DNA of 64,000 nt from Candidatus Dormiibacterota bacterium (GCA_003153505.1 PLZA01000014.1:112913-176912), one strand, 5' to 3'. Positions 25,590-34,824 are shown, counted from the stretch's first letter. Numbers and translations are program-made. The notes: generated from the letters alone by a model not told the origin.

Positions 25590-26576
25590 GTGAGCGCGCA
25601 GGGCACAATGCCTCCCGTGGCTCCCCAGAACGATGCAGCGGCGCTGCGCGCTGCGCTGCACGAGGCAATGGGGCGGGCTGTCGTCGGCCAGCTCCAGGTG
25701 ATCGACGGGCTGTACATCGCGGTCCTCTGCGGCGGGCACGTGCTGCTCGAAGGCGTCCCTGGAACAGCGAAGACGCTGATGGCGCGGACGCTCGCCGCTA
25801 CCCTCGACGCGCGGTTCACGCGTATCCAGTTCACGCCAGACCTGCTCCCCTCCGACATCGTCGGGACCAGCGTCTACCGGCCGGACTCGGGCACCTTCGA
25901 GTACCGCAAAGGACCGATCTTCACCGACACGCTGCTCGCCGACGAGATCAACCGAGCGCCCGCCAAAACGCAGTCGGCTCTGCTGGAGGCGATGGAGGAG
26001 CGTCAGGTGACGTCCGACGGGGAGAGCCGCACGCTCGGTGATCGGTTCCTCGTGGTGGCCACGCAGAACCCGGTGGAGTACGAGGGGACGTATCCACTCC
26101 CGGAGGCGCAGCTGGATCGTTTCTTCTTCAAGCTGGAGGTCAACGTCCCTGAGCCCGCGACCGAGATGGTGATGCTGCGCCGCGTCGACGGCGGGTTCAA
26201 CGCACACGACCTGACGGCGGCCGGGGTGACGGCAATCATCGACGCCGCAGCCCTCGCAAGGGTTCGCGCCGAGGTGGCGACCGTTCGCGTCTCCGACGAG
26301 GTGCTCGGCTACATCTCTGCAATCGTGACCGCGACGCGGACGAGCCCCGACCTCTCGCTGGGGGCCAGTCCGCGAGGGTCGATCGCGTTGCTCCTCGCCG
26401 GCAAGGCAATGGCCGCCATCCAGGGACGCGACTACGTCGTCCCGGACGATGTCAAGGACATCTGCATCCCCGCGCTCCGGCACCGGATGATGCGCCGGCC
26501 GGAGGCCGAGATCCAGGGAGTGTCGGAGGTCGCGGCGGTGCAGCGCGCCGTGGGCAGGGTCCCGGTCCCGAGGTGA
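25590..26576 (+). CDS. MoxR family AAA+ ATPase
   Basis: 328 residues from GTG 25590 (ATG 25608 possible). Walker A is GVPGTAKT, Walker B LLADEINRAPAKTQSALLEAME, sensor 1 VVATQNPVEYEGTYPLPEAQLDRF, and sensor 2 lies near LGASPRGSIALL. MoxR ATPases act as chaperones, usually with VWA or DUF58 partners. It follows the DUF4350 gene by 4 bases and precedes the DUF58 gene by 10, so a direct partnership with DUF58 is likely. Confidence 0.93.
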   Translation: MSAQGTMPPVAPQNDAAALRAALHEAMGRAVVGQLQVIDGLYIAVLCGGHVLLEGVPGTAKTLMARTLAATLDARFTRIQFTPDLLPSDIVGTSVYRPDSGTFEYRKGPIFTDTLLADEINRAPAKTQSALLEAMEERQVTSDGESRTLGDRFLVVATQNPVEYEGTYPLPEAQLDRFFFKLEVNVPEPATEMVMLRRVDGGFNAHDLTAAGVTAIIDAAALARVRAEVATVRVSDEVLGYISAIVTATRTSPDLSLGASPRGSIALLLAGKAMAAIQGRDYVVPDDVKDICIPALRHRMMRRPEAEIQGVSEVAAVQRAVGRVPVPR

Positions 26577-26586
26577 CCGAGCGGCG

Positions 26587-27876
26587 ATGACGTGGCGTGG
26601 CGCCGGGCTCCTGCTGGCGCCGATCGCGGTCATCGCAGCGGGGGCTGCGGTACCGGCGATGTTCCTGGTTGGGCTCGCCCTCTTCGTGGTTGGGGCTGCT
26701 GCGATCGTGGCTGACTCGCGTCGCGCTCCTGGTACAGCGAGCATCCGCGTGGAGCGGGTGTGCAACGACCTGCTCTCCGTCGGCGTCGCCAATCGCGTAC
26801 GCCTGAGTGTCACGGGTCGTTTCGCCGGCGCGTCGGCGATCGTGCGTGAGCGCGTCCCAGTGGGCATGCACCCGTCGGCCACGCGCTGGAACGTGCACCT
26901 TCCGGCCGACGTCGAGTACACCGTCACCCCGGTTGCGCGCGGTGATGTCAGCCTCGGCCCGGCGGTCGCTCGTGTGACTGGTCCGTGGGGTCTCGGATGG
27001 CGCCAGACGACCGTCGATACGGAGCGCACGGTGCGCGTCGATCCGAACCTTGCGGCGATCGATGTGTACGAGGCGCTGGCGCGGCGCGGTCAGCTCGCCG
27101 AGCTCGGGCTTCGGACCATGCGGCTGCGCACCGAGGGGAGCGAGTTCGAGCGGGTGCGCGAGGCCTTTCCCGACGATCCGCTGCGTGCGATCAACTGGCG
27201 CGCGACCGCGCGCACCGGGCGCTTGATGGCGACCGAGCTCATCCCCGAGCGCGCCCAGCCTCTGGTGATCTGTCTCGATCACGGACGCCTCATGGGGATC
27301 GGCGCCGGGGAGCTGACCAAGCTGGACCACGCGATCAACGCCGCCCTGCTCCTGGTGCATGTCGCGCTCCGCAGCGGTGACCGTGCCGGGATGCTCGCGT
27401 TCTCCGACACGGTCACCGGCACCCTGCCGCCGCGCGCCGGCAGCGCGCAACTCCGGCGTTTTCTCGATGCCACCCGGCCCATCCGGCCGGGCGAGACGGA
27501 GGCCGACTACGACGACGCGCTCGGGTTCTTCAGCCGCTGGCAGACGCGCCGGTCATTGGTGGTCATCTTCACCGACGTGCTCGACCCCGACCAGGGAAAA
27601 GCGCTCATCCGGCAGTGCGTCCGCCTGCGCCGCCGCCACCTGCCGCTGGTCGTGACCGTCCGCGACCCGGCGCTCGACGACGCGGCGAACGCCGTACCGC
27701 GAACCGGCGACGACGCCTATGCACGCGCGGTGGCGGGGGGCCTCATCGCCGATCGTGATGACACGCTGCGCCTGCTGCGCAGCTCGGGGATCGAGACCAT
27801 CGACGCCGACGCGCGCACGCTGTCACCTCGGCTCGTGAACCGCTACCTCGATCTCAAACGGCGAGCGCGCCTGTAG
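26587..27876 (+). CDS. DUF58 domain-containing membrane protein
   Basis: 429 residues. Two hydrophobic segments at the N-terminus (about 7-40) are followed by a beta-rich part. The DUF58 core is at about residues 180-260 with GSEFERVREAFPDDPLRAINWRATARTGRLM and then a VWA-like half (LVICLDHGRLMG, GMLAFSD). The usual MIDAS motif DxSxS is degenerate (LDHGR). Partner of the MoxR ATPase upstream. Last gene of the unit. Confidence 0.9.
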   Translation: MTWRGAGLLLAPIAVIAAGAAVPAMFLVGLALFVVGAAAIVADSRRAPGTASIRVERVCNDLLSVGVANRVRLSVTGRFAGASAIVRERVPVGMHPSATRWNVHLPADVEYTVTPVARGDVSLGPAVARVTGPWGLGWRQTTVDTERTVRVDPNLAAIDVYEALARRGQLAELGLRTMRLRTEGSEFERVREAFPDDPLRAINWRATARTGRLMATELIPERAQPLVICLDHGRLMGIGAGELTKLDHAINAALLLVHVALRSGDRAGMLAFSDTVTGTLPPRAGSAQLRRFLDATRPIRPGETEADYDDALGFFSRWQTRRSLVVIFTDVLDPDQGKALIRQCVRLRRRHLPLVVTVRDPALDDAANAVPRTGDDAYARAVAGGLIADRDDTLRLLRSSGIETIDADARTLSPRLVNRYLDLKRRARL

Positions 27877-27897
27877 CCAGGACGCGCTCGCGCAGGC

Positions 27898-28557
27898 TTA
27901 CGTCGCCTTGCCTGCGAAGTTCCTTCGTGTTGCCGGGTCAAGCAGCAACGCGTACAGGACGATCACCTGCAATGCGAGGTACACGATCAGGATCAGATCC
28001 CCCGTACTCGAGTTCACGCGGCCGAAGTCCGTCAGCGCGATGATGATGCTGAGCACGTCGAGCACCACGATGATCCAGCGAGCGACATTCGACGGTCGTC
28101 CGACGACGATGCCGAGAATCAGATCGACGATACCGATGACGAGCGGCACCACGGCAAATGCGAAGAACAGCGCCCCGGCCGCATTCACGAATGCGTTGCC
28201 GAACTGGTTGGCGTAGTTGTCGTACCCAGGGATGTTGTGCAGCGCGGCGTGTCCGGCGGTGAGGATGTAGACGCCGATTGCGACCGACGCCGCCGCCAGC
28301 AGGATGATCAGGATTGCCTTGAGGATGATGATGATCTGAGCGATCGTCAGCCAGAACGTGCGCTTGTGCACCTTGACGACGACCGGCTGGGGCATCGGCT
28401 GGGAGACATAGGGCTGCGCAGGCATCTGGCCCGCGTAGGCGCCGCCTGGAGAATACGGACCCTGTGGTGGCCCGACAGGCGGTGGCCCGCCGGGCGGCGC
28501 GACTCCGGGTGGCTCAGGCGGTAGGCTGCCTGGTGGCTGGGGCGGCAGTGCTGCCAC
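27898..28557 (-). CDS. four-helix membrane protein with Pro/Gly-rich N-terminal tail
   Basis: 219 residues from a GTG with a strong Shine-Dalgarno (GGAGGAGAG). Residues 1-60 are a P/G/Q-rich tail; then four hydrophobic segments at about 70-100, 130-150, 160-180 and 190-210. No known family. It resembles the 22357 and 28612 proteins in having a low-complexity proline tail fixed to a membrane body. Convergent with the DUF58 gene. Function unknown. Confidence 0.65.
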   Translation of the reverse strand: MAALPPQPPGSLPPEPPGVAPPGGPPPVGPPQGPYSPGGAYAGQMPAQPYVSQPMPQPVVVKVHKRTFWLTIAQIIIILKAILIILLAAASVAIGVYILTAGHAALHNIPGYDNYANQFGNAFVNAAGALFFAFAVVPLVIGIVDLILGIVVGRPSNVARWIIVVLDVLSIIIALTDFGRVNSSTGDLILIVYLALQVIVLYALLLDPATRRNFAGKAT

Positions 28558-28611
28558 GATTGCTCTCCTCCTCAGTGATGCCGACTCGTCCAGCGAGTCG
28601 GTGGCCGGATT

Positions 28612-29223
28612 CTAGACTTTGCGGACGACGAATGTGCTGGCAATCTTGTCGTGCCAGCCTTGCTTCTGCGGGTCGAACGCGACCCAGATGAAACCGATGT
28701 CGAGGGCGATCCCGCTGATCACGTAGCCGACGAATCGCCCGACCGCCCGGCCGATGCCGATGTTTCGGCCGGTGGCCGCGTCCACAACGTGCAGTCCGAG
28801 CATCCGCTGGCCGAGCGTCCCGCCGAACTGCGACCACAGGATCACGAAGTACGCGAACTCGACAACCAGCCCGATGAGCTCGAAATAGCCCACCGAGGCG
28901 AGGAACGTGCCTTCACACGTGGTCGCCAGGGTGCCAGTGGCGGCGGCGCTGTTCAGGCAGTCGGCATACGTCGAGATGGCCGAACCCTCGAGGGCGAAGA
29001 AGAGGATCACAAAGGGCACGCCGACGATGATTCCGTCGATGAGCGTCCCGACGACCCGGATCCAGAACCCCGCGTATGCGATGCCTGGGGCCGGGCCCGA
29101 CTGCGGCCCGGGATAGTAGGTCGCGACCGGATACATCGGGGGCGGCGGAGGGAGCGGCTGCGGAGATCCGTCCCACTGACCAGGTGCCGGAGGCGGGGGA
29201 AGCGGCGGGCCTCCTGAGGTCAT
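28612..29223 (-). CDS. RDD family membrane protein with Pro-rich N-terminus
   Basis: 203 residues. Residues 1-45 are proline-rich (PPLPPPPAPGQW, LPPPPPMYP). The RDD body starts at YAGFWIRVVGTLIDGIIVG, continues with GTLGQRMLGLHVVDAATGRNIGIGRAVGRFV, and ends GWHDKIASTFVVRK. RDD proteins are small transporters or channels of mostly unknown cargo. Together with the next membrane genes it resembles the RDD/SpoIIM/MoxR neighbourhoods of other high-GC bacteria. Confidence 0.85.
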   Translation of the reverse strand: MTSGGPPLPPPPAPGQWDGSPQPLPPPPPMYPVATYYPGPQSGPAPGIAYAGFWIRVVGTLIDGIIVGVPFVILFFALEGSAISTYADCLNSAAATGTLATTCEGTFLASVGYFELIGLVVEFAYFVILWSQFGGTLGQRMLGLHVVDAATGRNIGIGRAVGRFVGYVISGIALDIGFIWVAFDPQKQGWHDKIASTFVVRKV

Positions 29224-29281
29224 CGAGGCAGGACACTAACAGGCTTGCCGGGTTTGTGACCTTTGCAGCCGAAACGTCACC

Positions 29282-30160
29282 TCACGCGGTCTCGGGCAGT
29301 GCCTCCACTGCGGCGATCACGGCGCGGGTCAGCTGTGTTGGCGTTGACGCGCCCGACGTCACCCCGACACGGTGAACACCGCGAAACCACTCCGGGTCGA
29401 GGTCGGCGGCGGTGTCAACCAGGTATGCGGGTCGATGGCCTTTCTCGCGGACGACCTGCACGAGGCGCTGGCTGTTGCTGCTCCGGTCGCTGCCCACGAC
29501 GACGACGCAATCGACGTCGTCGGCTGCGAGCACGGCTGCCTCCTGACGTTCCTGCGTTGCGCGACAGATCTCGTTGTGCACCTCGATGGTTGGAAAACGT
29601 TCGACGAGGCGCTCGATGATCGCCTGGGTGTCCCACATGCTCAGTGTCGTCTGGCAGGTCACGGCGAGCGGCCGCTCATCCGGGAGCTCGAGCGTGTCGA
29701 CCTCCGCGATGCTCTCGATCAGCGTCGTGTGCTCCGGTGCGATACCGAGCACACCCGCGGGCTCGGGGTGACCGCGCTTGCCGATGTAGATGACGTGGTG
29801 GCCGCTCGCGACCAGCTCACGGACGAGGTCATGCGTGCGCGTGACATCGCTGCAGGTGGCGTCGACGAGGTTGAGCCCCCGTGCCCGAGCGGCCTCGACG
29901 ACCGCCGGCGAGATGCCGTGGGCGGTGAAGATGACGGTGCCCTCGGTGACCTGTTCGAGCGCCTTCATGCGATCGGGCTCGGCAACCAGCGCGACGCCCG
30001 CCTCCTCGAGCTCGCGAGTGACGTGCTCGTTGTGGACCAGGTAGCCGAGCATGGTGACGGGCTCGCTGCCCGCGCGTGCGGCACCTTCCCGTTTTGCGAT
30101 CCGTATTGCTTCAACCACACCATGGCAGTAGCCGCGCGGCGTGATCCGGACGACCTCCAT
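29282..30160 (-). CDS. ispH: 4-hydroxy-3-methylbut-2-enyl diphosphate reductase (IspH/LytB)
   Basis: 292 residues. The final step of the MEP isoprenoid pathway, making IPP and DMAPP with a [4Fe-4S] cluster. The three cluster cysteines are C12 (PRGYCHGV), C103 (DATCSDVTRTH) and C199 (NEICRATQERQ). Substrate-binding His and the C-terminal TSGASTP are present. The ATG at 30160 lies 7 bases after TAGACT (30173-30168), so it is probably leaderless. It interrupts an otherwise envelope-themed neighbourhood. Confidence 0.93.
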   Translation of the reverse strand: MEVVRITPRGYCHGVVEAIRIAKREGAARAGSEPVTMLGYLVHNEHVTRELEEAGVALVAEPDRMKALEQVTEGTVIFTAHGISPAVVEAARARGLNLVDATCSDVTRTHDLVRELVASGHHVIYIGKRGHPEPAGVLGIAPEHTTLIESIAEVDTLELPDERPLAVTCQTTLSMWDTQAIIERLVERFPTIEVHNEICRATQERQEAAVLAADDVDCVVVVGSDRSSNSQRLVQVVREKGHRPAYLVDTAADLDPEWFRGVHRVGVTSGASTPTQLTRAVIAAVEALPETA

Positions 30161-30170
30161 CGACTCCAGT

Positions 30171-31163
30171 CTACGCGGGGGTTTCCGCTGGACGGTCGAA
30201 CCGGAACATCCGTCGCCGTCGCGGGCCGCGACCAGCGAGCAGGAGCCACGAGTAGAGGAGCACGCCGACAGCCGCTCCGACAGCGAGCTTGACGCCATCC
30301 GGCAGCCCGCTCGGCGAGACGAATGCCTCGAGGGTCCCGGCGATGATCAGCAAGCTCGCGGCGCCGAGGACGAGCAACACCGCTCGCACCGCGACGCGTG
30401 CCAGGGCGTCGGCTCGGCGGAGCTGCCGCGGGCGCAGGATGGCGTCGCCGAGCATCAGCCCGGTGCCACCGCTGATCACGATCACGCTGAGCTCGAGCAC
30501 GCCATGGGGGACGATCAGCGACCAGAACTGAACGTCGTATCCACCCAGGCGCACGGCGGCAGCGACTGTTCCGAGCATCCAGCCATTGCTCAGCAGCACG
30601 AAGGCTGTGGGGATGCCGAGCAACATCCCGCCCGCGAAGCAGATGAGCGCAACCCGAATGTTGTTCTGAATGATGAATGCCGCCGCGAACGGGACATCCT
30701 GCACGCCGGTCCCGATCTGTCCGCGCGCCATCTCGTCGAACAGCGATGGTGGCACCAGCGACGCACGCAGGTCGGGCCGTACGTCCACCGCGACCCACCC
30801 GGCGATGAAGCCGATCAAGAGGAGCGTCAGGCTCGCGACGATGTACGGTCCCGCAGCTCGGAAGGAGCGTGGCAATGCCGTGGCGAAAAACGGTCCGATT
30901 GCGCCGAGACGCCACGCTCTCCCCCGATAGAGCAACGGGTGGGCTCTCGCGCAGAGCGTGTTGAGGTATTCCGTGATCGGCGCGTCTGGATGGTCCCGGC
31001 GTGCGATCGCAAGGTCGCTCGACGTCTGGCGGAGGAGCAGGCCGAAGCGCTCGATGTCGCTCGCCGACTGGTTCCGAAGCCGGCCCCGTTTGGCGGTCTT
31101 GATCGCCGCTTCGAGGGCTGCCCACCGTCCCTGGCGCTCCGCGATGAAGACGTCCAGGGTCAT
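30171..31163 (-). CDS. SpoIIM-family (stage II sporulation protein M-like) membrane protein
   Basis: 330 residues. An N-terminal cytosolic part (1-100) with DVFIAERQGRWAALEAAI, then at least five membrane segments; the family region includes FIIQNNIRVALICFAGGMLLGIPTAFVLLSNGWMLG and VPHGVLELSVIVISGG. It shares a 4-base ATGA overlap with the RDD gene before it. Outside sporulating Firmicutes these proteins sit with RDD, MoxR and DUF58 genes and the role is unclear; sporulation is not implied. Confidence 0.87.
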   Translation of the reverse strand: MTLDVFIAERQGRWAALEAAIKTAKRGRLRNQSASDIERFGLLLRQTSSDLAIARRDHPDAPITEYLNTLCARAHPLLYRGRAWRLGAIGPFFATALPRSFRAAGPYIVASLTLLLIGFIAGWVAVDVRPDLRASLVPPSLFDEMARGQIGTGVQDVPFAAAFIIQNNIRVALICFAGGMLLGIPTAFVLLSNGWMLGTVAAAVRLGGYDVQFWSLIVPHGVLELSVIVISGGTGLMLGDAILRPRQLRRADALARVAVRAVLLVLGAASLLIIAGTLEAFVSPSGLPDGVKLAVGAAVGVLLYSWLLLAGRGPRRRRMFRFDRPAETPA

Positions 31164-31936
31164 CGGTGGCGCTGATCCAGCTGCAGATATACGCGCTCGA
31201 TGAGCAGCTCCGGCGGCCAGAGGCGCTCGGGTGCCCCGGGCGGCAGACCGAGCCGATCGAGGAGCCGCCGAGCGATGTCCGCCGCCAGATCCGCGCGCAG
31301 CTTCTGGCTCAGCCCGGGTCGGGAGAGGAAGACGCGGAGGGCGTCGTGCTCGAAGCTGCCGATGTGGTCGAGCCCGTCGATCGGCGGCCCCGCATCCGGG
31401 GTGCGCAGCATGACCGGCGGCGGCGCGACAGCAGACGCGAGCGTGACCGTCGCCCGGTCGCGAACCACGATGGTGCCGGCGCCGAGGTCACCGAGGCGAC
31501 GCGTCTGCGGCTGGAAGAACATCACGACGATGCCGATCAGGACCACGACGACATCGATGACGCGAATGACGTTGCGGACTGCGAGAGCGCCGAAGTCAGC
31601 GGCTGACCCGTCCACCCGAATGACGCGCAGACCCATGGCGCTCTTCCCGGGGGTCTTGCCGCCGGTTACGGCCTCGGCCACGAAGAAGTACCCGAAGTAG
31701 GCGAAGCCGGCGAAGAACCCGGCCCCCGCGTCCGCGAACGTGGCGCCCTCGGCGCTGGTCACAAAGACGCTCGCGATGGCCCCATAGAGCAGCACCGCGA
31801 TCAGCGTGAGCGGAATGGCGAGCAGATTGTCGAGGATCTGCGCCACCAAGCGGCTGCCGAGGCCGGCAATGTTGTATCCCAGCGTGACGTTGTCCGACGT
31901 CCTGACGCTGATCGTGTCGAACTGACCCGATTCCAC
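31160..31936 (-). CDS. RDD family membrane protein
   Basis: 258 residues from GTG 31936. The RDD body runs from about residue 22 (GSRLVAQILDNLLAIPLTLIAVLLYG) through TGGKTPGKSAMGLRVIRVDGS to QTRRLGDLGAGTIVVRDR. A C-terminal cytosolic extension of about 100 residues (LSQKLRADLAADIARRLLDRLGLP) is typical of the RDD proteins paired with SpoIIM. It is co-translated with that gene. Confidence 0.87.
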   Translation of the reverse strand: MESGQFDTISVRTSDNVTLGYNIAGLGSRLVAQILDNLLAIPLTLIAVLLYGAIASVFVTSAEGATFADAGAGFFAGFAYFGYFFVAEAVTGGKTPGKSAMGLRVIRVDGSAADFGALAVRNVIRVIDVVVVLIGIVVMFFQPQTRRLGDLGAGTIVVRDRATVTLASAVAPPPVMLRTPDAGPPIDGLDHIGSFEHDALRVFLSRPGLSQKLRADLAADIARRLLDRLGLPPGAPERLWPPELLIERVYLQLDQRHR

Positions 31937-32000
31937 CGATTCATCGTCGCACGCTCGCAGGCGCCCGCCATCATCGTCGCGTGATGGTGACCGCCAACCC

Positions 32001-32213
32001 TCAGTCGATGACGGCGACCGTCTGACCCTCCTGGACCACCTCACCCTCCGCGACGAGGATCTGCTGCACAGTCCCGGAGGTCGGGGTCGTGATCGGGATC
32101 TCCATCTTCATCGACTCGAGGATCATCAGTGTGTCGTCCTCCTCGACGGCCTGCCCCACCTCGACGACGATCTTCCAGAGATTGCCAACGAGTTCGGCCT
32201 TCACCTCGGTCAC
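32001..32213 (-). CDS. biotin carboxyl carrier protein, single biotinyl domain
   Basis: 70 residues from a GTG. A bare biotinyl/lipoyl fold with the biotinylation site ESMKMEIP, lysine K36, and the mirror half VQEGQTVAVID. It lies 10 bases after the acyl-CoA carboxylase carboxyltransferase gene, which it should serve by carrying carboxybiotin. No biotin carboxylase gene is in the window, so that subunit must be elsewhere. Confidence 0.9.
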   Translation of the reverse strand: MTEVKAELVGNLWKIVVEVGQAVEEDDTLMILESMKMEIPITTPTSGTVQQILVAEGEVVQEGQTVAVID

Positions 32214-32223
32214 CGTGCCCTCC

Positions 32224-33798
32224 TCATACCGGTGGCACGCCGTGCTTGCGCCAGGCGCGCCGCTGCCGCTTTGTCTCGGCGCCCTCGAGCGCATCGATGA
32301 TCACCCGTCGCGTGTCCGCGGGATCGATGATGTCGTCGATCATCGCCCACGACGCGGCGATGAATGGGTCGATCGTCTGACGGATCGCCGCCGCGTATTC
32401 CGCACGCGCGGCAGCGGGATCATCGGCTGCGGCGATCTGCTTGGTGAAGATGATGTCGACCGCGCCCTCCGGACCCATGACGGAGACTTCGGCCGTTGGC
32501 CACGCAACCAGCGTATCCGGCTCATACCCGCGACCGCACATCACGTAGTACCCGGCGCCGTACGCCTTGCGGAGAACGACTGTCACCTTCGGCACCGTCG
32601 CCTCACTCACCGCGTAGAGCATCTTCGCGCCGTGACGGATGATGCCCTGCTTCTCGACCTCGGTGCCCACGATGAACCCGGGGACATCCTGCAGGAATAC
32701 CAACGGAACGTTGAACGCGTCGCACAGCCAGACGAAGCGCGCGGCCTTGTCGGCGGCGTCGATGTCGAGTGCCCCACCTTTGATCATCGGTTGACTTGCC
32801 ACGATGCCGGCACTCTGGCCGTTGAAGTGCACCAGCGCGGTGATGATGTTTCGCGCGAAGGTGGGCTTGACCTCGAAGACCTGACCATCGTCGGCGAGCC
32901 GTTTCACCACCTTGCGCATGTCGTATGCGGCGCGCGGGTTGGTGGGAACGATCTTCTCGAGGTCGTCGATCCGGCGGTCGCGTCGATCCGACGTCTGCCG
33001 CCGCGGCGCCGCCTCGCGGTTGTTGGACGGAAGGTACGAGAGGTAGTCGCGGACCGCGGTGATGCATGCCGGATCGTCATCGACCTCGAGATCCCCGACG
33101 CCGCTGACGTAGCAGTGCACCTGGCTGCCGCCCATGTCGTGATCGGTGGTCTCCTCACCGGTCGCCGCCTTGACCAGGCGTGCGCCCCCGAGGGACATGC
33201 TGCTGGTGTCCTTGACCATGGGGACGAAGTCGGCGAGGCCGGGAATGTACGCGGTTCCAGCGGCGCAGGGGCCGAGCATCGCGGCCACTTGCGGGACGAC
33301 GCCGCTCATCTGCACCTGCTCGAAGAAGAGCGCCCCACTGCCCGCGAAGGTGCTCCCCGCGGCTTCCTGGATGCGCGCGCCTGCGGAGTCGAGGAGCCAG
33401 ATCATTGGGAGTCGGTTGAGCATCGCCTTCCTGCGCAGGCGCGCGACCTTCTGCTCGCCGATCATTCCCATCGAGCCGGCCATGACCGTGAAGTCGTAGG
33501 CCGCGCAGTACACGCGCCGGCCATCGATCAGCCCCTCGCCGGTGATCACTCCGTCGGCGGGCGTTCTCTCCGGCTCGGTGACCGCACCGGTCATCGAGTG
33601 CTGATGCGCGAGCACCCCGAACTCGACGAACGTGTCCGCGTCGAAGAGCAGGTGGATCCGCTCGCGCGCGGTCAGCTTGTGCCGTGCGTGCTGCTGAGCG
33701 ATGCGCTCCGTCCCACCCATGGCGACGGAGCGCGCGCGGCGATCAGCGAGCGCGGCGGTGAGCTCGTCGAGGCCCGGTATGTCCCGAGCCTCGCTCAC
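32224..33798 (-). CDS. acyl-CoA carboxylase carboxyltransferase (beta) subunit, substrate unclear
   Basis: 524 residues from GTG 33798. Carboxyltransferase signatures are present: [60 protein letters not shown] and GYYVMCGRGYEPD. At the position where propionyl-CoA carboxylases keep Asp ([10 protein letters not shown] in the 59109 gene), this protein has Tyr (KAYGAGYYVM), so a different acyl-CoA is likely. It is paired with a one-domain biotin carrier. Confidence 0.87.
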   Translation of the reverse strand: MSEARDIPGLDELTAALADRRARSVAMGGTERIAQQHARHKLTARERIHLLFDADTFVEFGVLAHQHSMTGAVTEPERTPADGVITGEGLIDGRRVYCAAYDFTVMAGSMGMIGEQKVARLRRKAMLNRLPMIWLLDSAGARIQEAAGSTFAGSGALFFEQVQMSGVVPQVAAMLGPCAAGTAYIPGLADFVPMVKDTSSMSLGGARLVKAATGEETTDHDMGGSQVHCYVSGVGDLEVDDDPACITAVRDYLSYLPSNNREAAPRRQTSDRRDRRIDDLEKIVPTNPRAAYDMRKVVKRLADDGQVFEVKPTFARNIITALVHFNGQSAGIVASQPMIKGGALDIDAADKAARFVWLCDAFNVPLVFLQDVPGFIVGTEVEKQGIIRHGAKMLYAVSEATVPKVTVVLRKAYGAGYYVMCGRGYEPDTLVAWPTAEVSVMGPEGAVDIIFTKQIAAADDPAAARAEYAAAIRQTIDPFIAASWAMIDDIIDPADTRRVIIDALEGAETKRQRRAWRKHGVPPV

Positions 33799-33834
33799 CC
33801 GTCGTCCGAGCCGCTGCTCATCGCGCGCCGAGGA

Positions 33835-34773
33835 TCAGGCGGCGACGCCGATGATGCGGCCGTCGATCCAGCCGGTCCACCCGTTGGAGCAGATCACCCG
33901 TGCCCACGCGCCTCGCACTTCGGCGACCTGGATCGGCAGGCCCGGGGCAAGGTTGGCCACCACCGGCCCGGATGGATCCGGGGCATTCCAGGCGCGAAGG
34001 CCCTGGGGCGGCACCGAGTGACTCGGCGCCCATCCGCCCGCGGGGGCGGGCTGCGCAACGGGTTGGGCCTGTACCGGCTGCGCCTGATAGGCCTGGGCGG
34101 GCTGAGGCGTGTACGCCGGCTGCACCTGCGCGGGCTGCACCGGTTGCGGTGTGAAGCTGGGCGTCGGCAGCGGCTGCCCCACAGGGGTGCCGGACGGGAT
34201 CGAGCTCGGCTGCGGGAACGACGGCTGCTGGAAGGTGGACGCGGCCGGGAAGGCCGGGGTGGGCGTCACGGGTTCGGCGACAGCCGTGGAGTCGGGTTCG
34301 GGGTCGACATCGACGGCGTCGGACGCGACGGTCGCGGCTTCCTCATCCACCACGGACGCGGACTCCACACCGCCGATCGCGTCGAGCAGCGTGCTGGTGC
34401 GCGCAAGCTCGGCGACGGCCTGCACGAACGAGTGCTTGCTCAATCCGTCCAGGTAAACGTAGGTCTGCGCAACCACGGTGGTGTCGGCACCCGACCGTTC
34501 GACGGCAGCGGTCACAGAGCCTGGGCGCGAGGCGACCAGGCGGTTCGCCGCGTCGACGTTGTCGCCGGTGAGCGTCACGCTCCTGCGGATGGTGACGCGA
34601 TCGGCGCCGTCCGCCTTGAGGACGACCAGGTCGACCGGGGCGGTGCTCAATGTTCCGGCCTTCAACCCGAATGAGAAGTCGGTGCCAGGCTCGAAGCGGT
34701 CGGAGGCAATCTCCAGGTCGTCGTCGGACGAGCACCAGTTGGTGATGCTCTGCTTGACCTCATCAGGTGTCAT
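33835..34773 (-). CDS. SH3b-domain protein with Pro/Gln-rich linker
   Basis: 312 residues. The N-terminal 130 residues form a compact alpha/beta domain (ITNWCSSDDDLEIA, DLVVLKADGADRVTIRRSVTL), possibly YbjN- or DUF2299-like. A low-complexity linker at about 160-245 is rich in P, Q, A and V (repeats of QPVQAQP type). The C-terminal 60 residues look like a bacterial SH3 domain (LRAWNAPDPSGPVVANLAPG, RGAWARVICSNGWTGWID). No signal peptide is obvious. TATAGT near 34813-34818 and GGAGAGGAG before the ATG give an ordinary promoter and ribosome site. Confidence 0.68.
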   Translation of the reverse strand: MTPDEVKQSITNWCSSDDDLEIASDRFEPGTDFSFGLKAGTLSTAPVDLVVLKADGADRVTIRRSVTLTGDNVDAANRLVASRPGSVTAAVERSGADTTVVAQTYVYLDGLSKHSFVQAVAELARTSTLLDAIGGVESASVVDEEAATVASDAVDVDPEPDSTAVAEPVTPTPAFPAASTFQQPSFPQPSSIPSGTPVGQPLPTPSFTPQPVQPAQVQPAYTPQPAQAYQAQPVQAQPVAQPAPAGGWAPSHSVPPQGLRAWNAPDPSGPVVANLAPGLPIQVAEVRGAWARVICSNGWTGWIDGRIIGVAA

Positions 34774-34824
34774 GGGTTTGATCTCCTCTCCGCGTCCTCG
34801 AAGGCTGCGGCGACTATACGGTGT

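Noticed and set aside
30171..31163. SpoIIM-like protein as evidence of sporulation
   Set aside because: The family is common in non-sporulating high-GC bacteria next to RDD and MoxR genes, and no other sporulation gene except an SpoIIIAA-like ATPase, also widespread, is present.
32089..34674. An 861-codon open frame on the plus strand
   Set aside because: It is antisense to the biotin carrier, carboxyltransferase and SH3-protein genes, whose proteins have clear family motifs. In high-GC DNA, antisense frames stay open by codon bias.
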